A stretch of DNA of 64,000 bases from Cryptomeria japonica (taxonomy: Eukaryota > Streptophyta > Pinopsida > Cupressales > Cupressaceae), in assembly GCF_030272615.1 (NCBI RefSeq), contig NC_081407.1, forward strand, positions 267,105,574-267,169,573. Direction: 5' to 3'. Positions within the stretch are counted from its first letter, which is position 1; every line of letters begins with the position of its first letter. Positions 56,638 to 64,000 of this stretch are shown here, one piece after another. The notes under the pieces were generated by a model, which did no database searches, was not told the DNA's origin, and saw only the letters and a program-made list of their open reading frames with translations. Position numbers and translations under genes: made by a program.

Positions 56638-56978
56638 GTTTTGATGTTTGTCAAAAAGGAGGAGTATAGCATCAAAGTATCAAAGTATCAAAGGAGGAGT
56701 GTAGTATACAGGGGGAGTATACCGAGTAGGACAGAGTATCCAGATGCACTGCACCGACCAGTGATCACCGAGTAGTGAACCAAGTAGTAAATAGATAACA
56801 TTGATCACTGAGCATGCAAAATCAAAGTTTTGTACAATATGTTGATAAGGGGAGTATATCTGAATATACCATTTTATTGACTAATGTATATACTGTTTGT
56901 TTAGTCAAATTTTGTAAGTATATAGATTTTTGAGTTATGACTTTGAAAGTAGTTTTGTCAAACATCTCAACTAATGTC
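56638..56978 (+). other. Outer element 3' untranslated region
   Basis: Non-coding. It includes the near-tandem phrase ATCAAAGTATCAAAGTATCA with GGAGGAGTATA/GGAGGAGTGTA, then leads to the polypurine tract. Confidence 0.6.
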
Positions 56979-56990
56979 AAAAGGGGAGAT
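56979..56990 (+). other. Polypurine tract of the outer element
   Basis: AAAAGGGGAGAT directly precedes the TGTTACTAC start of the 3' LTR. This is the standard plus-strand priming site of LTR retrotransposons. Confidence 0.92.
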
Positions 56991-58183
56991 TGTTACTACT
57001 TATTATAGTTGCCATTATTTTTATATCCAAAGTCATTCTATATACTCTAGTCGGTTACTACTACCAAAATATTCAGTCGATAAGCACAGATTTGTCGGTT
57101 ACAGAAGAAAGTAGTCACAGAGCCTAGTATACACTGAGCTATCTATCGAGTAATATTCTATGACTACCGAGTAGCAATACTGATACACCGAGTTGATATA
57201 CACCGAGTGAAACGTTTTACCAGATTCATTGAACCTAGACACATGTGTGGAAACGTGTTACAAGATCGAGGAACAAAGAACTGTTATCACATTGGAAATT
57301 GCACTTCTAGATTGTGTATGATTTTGAGGTCATCTATCCAATGAAATATTTTGTATAGTTATTCATTCGATAAATCATGTTTGTAAGATCGAAGCAATGA
57401 ACCAGATCATCGACATAAGAGATCTATTTATACAACATGGATTGGGATCAGATAGATAAAGAGGTATGTGTGTATGAGTGTGAAGACAAACATATGTGAA
57501 AGCAAAATCATGGGAAAGCACTGAGTATTGATACTGCCAGAGACACAATGGTCACCGAGAAGGATTTCAGAGAACAGTCAAGGAACAGAGTAAACAAAAG
57601 GGTTTACCGAGTTATTTTATGGGTTACCGAGCTATGCTATAAGCAAGGTAAACTCATTTTGAGCACATAGAATCTGCTATAACATTCCAGATGTAAAGTT
57701 GCAGATATTTGTAAAGATTTTATTGTAATATTTTGAGTTGTAAGAGAAACCTTTAATAGGGTAAAAGACTCTAACAAAGTCTATAAATTGTAAAGCCTTT
57801 AACCAGGTGCATCATTTAGAATAAGTGTTGTAAAATCCTTTAGCAAGATAGATCTAACAATCTTGATACTCCTAACAGGGTAAGCTATCAGAAATAGCTA
57901 AACATGTAGCTCCAACCGAGCACTCTTTATTATTGTAGTAGTGAAGTTGTGGGTGCCATCCCCATCGTAGTTTTTCTCTCTAACCAAGAGTTTCTGCGTA
58001 ACCAAAATATATGTGATATGGAGTGAATCATGTATGATTGTTATTTTTTTTTTTTAGCTTTATGTTATGTTACAACAGTTTTTGGTTTATGCATAATAGT
58101 AAAGATATTGTTGAAGAAAAGTTTTGAAGTACTGATTCACCCCTCCGCTCTCAATACATTAGCTTTCCATATTGGGCCTAACA
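56991..58183 (+). repeat. Outer element 3' LTR, 1193 bp
   Basis: It starts TGTTACTACTTATTATAG and ends TTGGGCCTAACA. A TATA-like TATTTATA lies at 57425-57432. It matches the split 5' LTR along its full length with scattered, mostly transition differences, so the element is not recent but is still easily alignable. Confidence 0.95.
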
Positions 58184-58188
58184 ATTGT
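58184..58188. repeat. Target-site duplication ATTGT, right copy (outer element)
   Basis: This pairs with 42186-42190. The 84-bp array continues immediately after it. Confidence 0.95.
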
Positions 58189-58276
58189 GTGTTATGTGCC
58201 TTCGTTGTTTCACGAACTGTGTACCCGACATTTCCTTTAGCCTTGCAAAATGATGAATGCGACTAACATAGCGTGT
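58189..58276. repeat. 84-bp tandem array, right part
   Basis: GTGTTATGTGCCTTCGTTGT... continues the unit broken at 42190. The landmark CCGACATTTCCTTTAGCC falls at 58225, exactly 84 bases after that at 42143 once the element and one duplication are removed. The array ends near 58276, where chromovirus pol begins. Confidence 0.9.
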
Positions 58277-59401
58277 CATCTTTTGTTGGGAAGATCTTAA
58301 CACTTTGATAGACAGGCAATACATGATGGGAGGAAGAATACTTACACTATTGTGGCCAATGGGATGAAGCAAACCTTGTTACCTTTGGAGGAACCTTTGA
58401 AGAATGAAGTCTGCACGAATGCCAGAATCTGTTTAGTAGATGGAAGGAAATTCATGGATGGACTGAGACATGATAATGTGTGTTTTGCCTTAATTCCTAA
58501 GAAGACCGAGAGATCGGAACCGGAAGAAGAGCACCCAGAAGAGATACAAGATTTGTTGACAGAATATGAGGACATCATTTCAGATGGATTACCACCTGTT
58601 AGAAGTATTATTCATTGTATGGATTTGATTCCCGGAGCTAGTTTGCCTAACAAAGCTGCACACCGGTTGACATCGACAGAGAATGAAGAACTAAATAGAC
58701 AAGTGCAGGAGCTATTGAAGAAAGGTTTGATCAGGGAGAGTTTGAGCCCTTGTGCAGTACCAACAATATTAGCACCTAAGAATAATGGGGAATGGAGGAT
58801 GTGTATCGATTCAAGAGCAATAAACAAGATCACAGTGAAATACCAGTTTCCTTTGCCTAGGATGGATGACATAATGGATTGTTTGAGTGGAGAAAAATAC
58901 TTTATAAAGATACATTTGAAGAGTGGATATCATCAGATTAGGATCAAAGAAGGTGATGAGTGGAAGACAACATTTAAGACAAATGAAGGACAATATGAAT
59001 GGTTGGTGATGCCTTTTGGATTGACTAATGCACCGAGTACTTTCATGAGGCTGATGAATGAGGTATTGAAGAAATTACTGGGTAAGTTTGTTATTGTGTT
59101 TTTGGATGACATTCCGATTTTCAGTAAAACAAAAGAGGAGCATTTGTTGCAGTTAAGACAAGTTTTAGAGAGGTTGAGAGAAGAAAAGTTGTTGATCAAT
59201 ATCAAGAAGTGTACATTCATGAAGGATGAGTTAGTATATTTAGGATTTGTGATATCTGAGGATGGTTTGAAGATGGACCCTGAGAAAGTGAAAGCCATTG
59301 TTGAGTGGCCTACACCGGAAAGCATTGGGGAGGTAAGATCATTTCATGGATTGGCTAGTTTTTTACCAAAACTTTATCATAAATTTCAGTTTAGCTTATA
59401 A
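58277..59401 (+). pseudogene. Chromovirus (Ty3/gypsy) reverse transcriptase relic
   Basis: The frame at 58352-59401 and its upstream run start in the protease-RT linker (DGRKNTYTIVANG). The RT follows with SLSPCAVPTILAPKNNGEWR, MCIDSRAINKITVKYQFPLP (palm block A), YFIKIHLKSGYHQIRI (canonical DLKSGYHQIRI with His for Asp, so a catalytic Asp is lost), MPFGLTNAPSTFMRLMN, and VFLDDIPIFS in place of VYLDDILIYS. The frame is open through RT, then shifts near 59380. Gag and protease upstream are missing: pol begins abruptly at the 84-bp array. The RT and the chromodomain downstream place it among plant chromoviruses. Confidence 0.9.
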
Positions 59402-59900
59402 CCCTATGACTGAGACCATGAGGGGAGATCAAAAGGAATTCAAGAGGACCACCAGAGCAAACAAAAGTTTTGAATTGTTGAAGTAGAAAGTGAATGAGTA
59501 GCCCGTGTTAGCTTTACCGGATTTCAATAAGGTATTTCAAGTGGATTGTGATACAAGTGGAACAACAATAGGAGAAGTTTTGAGTCAAGAAGGGAGAGAA
59601 GTATCCCATTTCAGTGGGAAATTGAATGATTCTCGGAAGAGATATTCAGTGTATGATCGGGAATTTTATGCCATAATTCAAGCCTTCAAGAAATGGAGAC
59701 ACTACTTGTTGCCTAAGGAGAATGTGTTGTATACAAATCATCAAGCTTTGTAGTATTTGAATAGTTAGAGTAAGTTGAATCAGAGACATATGAGATAGGT
59801 AGAATTCTTGCAGAGTTACACCTTTGTGTTGAGCCATAGAATTGGAAAATCTAAAAAAGTTGTTGATGCATTGAGTAGGAGAAGGAATTTGTTGACAGAG
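59395..59900 (+). pseudogene. Chromovirus RNase H relic
   Basis: In the next frame, IYNPMTETMRGDQKEF leads into [40 protein letters not shown] and FVLSHRIGKSKKVVDALSRR, the order of RNase H motifs in Ty3/gypsy. In-frame TAG stops near 59485, 59500, 59751, 59766 and 59796 fall where family members have Gln (four cases) or Trp (one), pointing to C-to-T or G-to-A change rather than random damage. Confidence 0.85.
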
Positions 59901-60990
59901 ATGAGAGTGACAATATTAGGTTTTGAAGATTTGAAGACCTTATATGATGAAGACCCGGATTTTGTAGCACATTGGAAAGCATGTAGAGAACCGGTTATGG
60001 TTGATAGGAGAAAATGGTTGGATTATTTCATTCAGGATGGGATGTTATTTAGGGGAGTTCAGTTGTGCATACCTAAGAGTTCCATGAGAGAGAACCTAAT
60101 AAAAGAGAAACATAGTGGAGGTTTAGCTAGACATTTTGGCATTGACAAAATAGTTGCATTGGTGAATGAGCAATACTTTTGGCCCCAGATTCATAAGGAT
60201 GTTAAGAGATATGTGCAGAGTTGTAGAGTTTGTCAAGTTGCAAAAGGTAGTAGTCAGAATGTGAGATTGTGTAAACCTTTGACAGTACCGGTAAGACCTT
60301 GGGAGGATATAAGCATGGATTTTGTACTTGGATTGCCTAAGACACCGAGAGGGAATGATTCTATATTTGTGGTAGTGGATAGATTTTCAAAGATGTCTCA
60401 TTTCATACCTTATAAGAAGACATCAGATGCATTACATGTACCAGACCTATTTTTCAAGGAGAGGGAATGATTGCATGGATTACCTAAGAGCATAGTTTCA
60501 GATAGAGACACTAAGTTTGTTGGCTATTTTTGGAGAACACTTTGGAAGAAGATGAAGATAGATTTGAAGTTCAGTTCTACTTTTCATCCATAGATTGATG
60601 GACAGACAAAAGTTGTTAACCGGAGTTTGGGAAACTTGTTGAGATGTTTAGTGGGAGATAAAATCAGAAGTTGGGATTTGGTCCTTGCACAAGCAAATTT
60701 TGCCTACAACAATTCAGTGAATAGAAGTACTGGAAAAACACCTTTTGAGATTGTTACTAGAGTGCATCCTAGAGGAATAGCAGAATTGAGATACATTAGC
60801 AGTGAAGACCGAAAGAGTTCAGAAGCATCATATTTTGCATATCACATGGCAACATTGCATATTTAGGTTAAACAACATTTGGAAGACATGAAAAACAAAT
60901 ACAAGGAGAAGGCAGATGAGAAGAGGGGACATAAGGAATTTGAGGTTGGTGATGAAGTGATGGTATATTTGAGAAAAGAAAGATTCTCGG
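59901..60990 (+). pseudogene. Chromovirus integrase relic
   Basis: It has the HHCC zinc-binding region (HSGGLARHFGIDK...YVQSCRVCQ), then the catalytic core: ISMDFVLGLP with the first Asp, [14 protein letters not shown] with the second, and a third motif reading DGQTKVVNRSL, where the catalytic Glu of GQTE is Lys. Stops at 60468 (TGA), about 60591 (TAG) and 60865 (TAG) break it further. The C-terminal GPY/F-type region starts near 60950 (GDEVMVYLRKERFSVGT) and loses frame at about 61000. It could not integrate DNA. Confidence 0.85.
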
Positions 60991-61190
60991 TTGGAACATA
61001 ATAAGTTGCAGATGAAGAATTTTGGACCCTGTAAGATTTTGAGGAAGTTCAGTTCTGGAAATGCATATGAAGTGGAGCTACTGGATAGTCTAAGTATTTC
61101 ACCTATATTCAACATTACAAATCTTCATGAGTACCATGAACCGGAATTCAGTGCAGACCTTGAGAAACAATCGCCCCAAAGGAACCAGAT
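60991..61190 (+). pseudogene. Integrase C-terminal (GPY/F-like) region, shifted frame
   Basis: KLQMKNFGPCKILRKFSSGN and AYEVELLD are the integrase C-terminal module in gypsy elements (KL...GPFKI...GxxAYxLxLP). It is one frame off the integrase core and one off the chromodomain, so small indels lie near 61000 and 61185. Confidence 0.8.
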
Positions 61191-61350
61191 CGGATTGAAG
61201 AGATTTTGGACAGTAGGATTGGGCGTAGTACCCGAAACAGTCAATACAAAGAATATCTTGTGAAGTGGAAGAGAAGAGTGGTTGAAGATTCATCTTGGAT
61301 TTCTCAAGAAGAGGTAGAACGCATTGGTTTCCCTCTGACCTCAGCAAAGT
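61191..61350 (+). pseudogene. Chromodomain of the chromovirus
   Basis: Read in frame from 61191, RIEEILDSRIGRSTRNSQYK, then EYLVKWKRRVVEDSSWISQE and EVERIGFPLTSAK, end at TGA 61348-61350. The pattern (xxILD...R...QYLVKWKG...ESSWE) is the chromodomain that lets chromoviruses target particular chromatin. It has no stop and most core residues are in place, although the rest of the polyprotein is broken. It is listed as a pseudogene because it is no longer in frame with integrase. Confidence 0.85.
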
Positions 61351-61860
61351 GAGAGGCTCATTTTTTCATTAACCCCAGATGTCTGATGTAGGAGCATCCC
61401 CGGTTCACAACAATCTTGCATCAACCAAAAGCATTTTCATTTCTGTTTTGTTTGCAGTTTCAGTTTTCCTTTCTGTGTGTCCCGGTTTTGGCTCACCAGA
61501 TCCTGTGGAATTGGATTCTACTTGAAGACTTGATCATATTTATTGCTTTTAGATCACATCGCATTTGGATCACTTACCGACAAGATATCGCTACTGGTTT
61601 CCTTGACAGTTTCTTGTTACCAGTTGTTCCTTTGTTACAAGTTGCCTGAGACCTATTCTAGTGATCTGTCAGAACCCATTCCTAAGCTCGCGGAGCCTTG
61701 GACATTGATCTCAATGTTTCATGGCATGTGGCCGACCTTCTTTGTTTCATTCTTTGGATTTTTTGGAGGAATCTCTTGGCGGAGGTCGACCTTGTTCATT
61801 TTGCACGTTAGGTCTTGTTCTTTGGGTTTTGATCCCTTTTGGGCTGATTGGATCCTTTGG

Positions 61861-61916
<56 letters not shown>

Positions 61917-62230
61917 AATCATGCTTTATAATGTAATCAATTAGAATCAATCAGAGTATCAGATAGATAGACTATGCCTAGAAGATAGATCTTTCGATTC
62001 AAGGTCCCGGTTGTGACCTATTCTACCAGGCCTGTATGTCTGTATGTTGTAACCCGGTTGTTACCTATTGGATGTAATCAAATTTCATGCAATAAAACTA
62101 TCTATTCCGCATTGCCTCCATCATATTTCTGTGTTTCCATTGTGTTTACTCTCGCTGACCGGTTCGAATTGATCTCTTTGAGGTCCCTCCTCACTGGTGA
62201 CTGCTTCAAGATCTTATAGATCTAACAAAA
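61351..62230 (+). other. Probable chromovirus 3' region with (AT)n microsatellite
   Basis: Non-coding sequence after the polyprotein. Repeated CCCGGTT/ACCGGTT text, CAATAAAACTATC near 62090 (a possible polyadenylation signal) and the phrase TGATGTAGGAGCATCC (61384) suggest 3' untranslated region and LTR, but no second LTR copy is in the window to fix the edges. (AT)n lies at 61864-61912. Confidence 0.4.
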
Positions 62231-64000
62231 TCATGGTGTATATCTCTTCGTAAACTTTTCGACGATGTATCATAATTAAAAATCCAATGGTTAGATTAAA
62301 AGATATGGCCTTTGGAAGTTGTGGTACTTTAGAAAAAAAAATCTCAAAATATTCCAATGAATGACAAAACCTATTTTGGGCATATTCTTGACATATTACA
62401 ATATAGGGAAATAGAGTACAAAAGTGGTCGGCCTAAAAAGGGGGAGTTACACTTTCCAAAACATTCTAGGTGGTTAAACTTCATAATAAAGAAGGCAAAT
62501 GGGGCAAAGGGGGATAGTTCCTATAGTGCATATCGTGGCTCTGGTTTGCAAATTATCGTAATGAGAATGCCCATGTGGTTGATACATGTTATTTTCTGAA
62601 TGTTATAATTTCATTTCATTGAGATAATAGAAAACAAGTGTTTCCTCTCTCACATTTTCTATTTATTTCTCTATTGTTGTTATGTGTTTGGGTTTATAAG
62701 GGGAGTACCCTTCATCAAAATATCTCAATAAAGACTAAAAAATATAAATCCCATGAGATTTGATACCAAGAGTTGGTATAGAGTTCTCTATAGCATGCAA
62801 TATTTGGCTAAAGATATAGCCAACCAAGATCTAGGAGCTTTGATGAAAGCACAAGAGAGATCAAATATGAGATAATATTGTTATTCTATCAAAGGATACA
62901 AAAATTATACAATACGATTAGATTAGGATGACTAAGAATAAAAATAGAACCCCTTGGTTATATAGACCAAGGCAAGACAAAAGACTACATACTATTATGA
63001 GATGTGTCTTAATCTCATAGTTGAGACATATAGTGATAAGTATCCTATGTGTAGTACCCTTAATAAATTTAAGTAACCAATATGAATATGGCTTGAACCA
63101 ATTATGTAAAACACTGCATTAACAAGAACATAATAGATATTTAATGTTTTTAAGGGAGATTTATTAAATAATTTGGTGCTTAGCTTGTAATGACACATTT
63201 AAGAAAACTCAAGGAAGCGAATGAATCCACATGCATACATTTGGTTTTGTATGCATTGGATATGGTACTATAATCAGTCTTCCCTTTGTTAGTTTTTATT
63301 TATTGTTATGGTTGTGTTGGAATAGAGATTTTGGGCTACCAAATCGAGTCATTTGTCTAGAATTCTCATGAGAATTTTCCATGCCGAGTTTTTATTTTTT
63401 GTTTCTTGCATATTCATCTTAATTTATCCTCAACAGAATTAGCTATGACCTTTTTTTCTTGCTAGAAAGTGATTTTGTTCTTTTAATATTTTATGAAGTT
63501 ATCTTTTGAAGTTAGGGGAGGTTTTCATTTTGAAGTGTTATCAAATAGGTCTTTGTTTAGATATTTATAGGTACTTTCTTCTCATTTTGAGTGTCTTGTC
63601 ATTTTTTAGGGTTTTAGACTTTTCCCTATTGACATGCTAAATTAGGATGTTCTCAAAACCTTAGCTCTTTGTGTTGTTGCAAGAATATGAGTTCATGATT
63701 TTTTGTCTACTAATTATCGAATTCCCTCCAACCCATCTTTGTCATTGGGATTTTTAGTTTTCTATTGCTTTTTTCCTTTAGCAATATATAATGAGATAGA
63801 GTTTGATGCAAGTTTTTAGGGTTTTGATCACTTGTCTACCAAAATGCTAATTTTATAAGGAAAAATAGAACCCCAACCCTTGATTCTTACATGTATTTTC
63901 TTCAAATCCCACCCTCCTTTCTTGGCTCTACATTAATGTCTTAGGTGCATGTGTGCAATCTTAATTAAGGTCCTAGTGGCTCTTCATTTTCTTACCTTGC
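62231..64000. other. AT-rich intergenic DNA, no gene seen
   Basis: Only short frames (80 codons at 62357-62599 plus; 67 codons at 62995-63198 minus), without domains. I see no tandem repeat, element end or RNA gene. Confidence 0.5.

Larger units (their letters stand above)
42191..58183 (+). mobile_element. Outer LTR retrotransposon, copia-type priming, no pol (nested host)
   Basis: The element spans 15,993 bp including an inner insertion of 7.9 kb, so about 8.1 kb without it. Ends are TGTTA...TAACA with the duplication ATTGT. The two LTRs are about 1193 bp each. A primer-binding site matching initiator tRNA-Met, a gag frame with five zinc knuckles, a long unknown frame, a polypurine tract and the 3' LTR follow in order. 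No protease, integrase, RT or RNase H is seen in the 5.7-kb body, so it must have moved using another element's enzymes. The priming site and gag type point to a Ty1/copia partner. Confidence 0.9.

Overview
This is an intergenic, AT-rich stretch of a large plant nuclear genome. It holds one intact protein-coding gene, a zeatin O-glucosyltransferase-like UDP-glycosyltransferase (25874-27310, +), set among plant LTR retrotransposons (copia and chromovirus types), a LINE, microsatellites and many local duplications. A conifer or another large-genome seed plant fits best, but that is inference from repeat content and gene density, not proof.

Layout. 1-12.1 kb: two direct copies of an ~830-bp LTR-like block (222-1076 and 11256-12076, each with a TATA box) enclose a 22-bp minisatellite, a decayed Q/N/P-rich gag-like sequence, and a solo LTR (6052-6799) with a perfect 5-bp target-site duplication (TSD). 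12.1-18.5 kb: an antisense copia RNase H relic, AT-rich DNA, a cluster of imperfect ATAACACGAAGGTTAT dyads, and an (AT)n tract. 18.5-21.4 kb: an antisense LINE relic with endonuclease, reverse transcriptase (RT) and Cys/His tail. 21.4-25.8 kb: a local duplication and a 1.2-kb polypyrimidine tract containing (CT)n(CA)n(CG)n. 25.9-27.3 kb: the UGT gene, followed by a 5S rRNA-like fragment. 30.5-31.3 kb: a histone H3 pseudogene that keeps an intron, with its last exon tandemly duplicated. 32.2-35.2 kb: two head-to-tail LTR-like repeats. 35.4-36.8 kb: a solo LTR with an expanded 31-bp minisatellite.

The right third is a datable nest. An 84-bp tandem array beside a decayed chromovirus pol was split by a 16-kb copia-type element (42191-58183, TSD ATTGT). 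The 5' LTR of that element was then split by a second element (42838-50728, TSD GTATG) in the opposite orientation. Neither nested element has a visible reverse transcriptase or integrase. The inner one carries only gag plus a protease-like region. The outer one carries a gag with five zinc knuckles plus a separate reading frame of about 1,127 codons of unknown function in place of pol. Both are therefore non-autonomous, and the outer one is the best candidate for something not yet described. Just left of the array are two long foldback palindromes; one was interrupted by a 1.2-kb target-primed insertion encoding an unrecognised coiled-coil protein.

The large element frames are broken mainly by in-frame stop codons rather than frameshifts. 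Many stops are TAG or TAA where the family has Gln, which fits decay by deamination of methylated cytosine. Everything here was read by eye. Similarity claims rest on recognised motifs; no database search was run.
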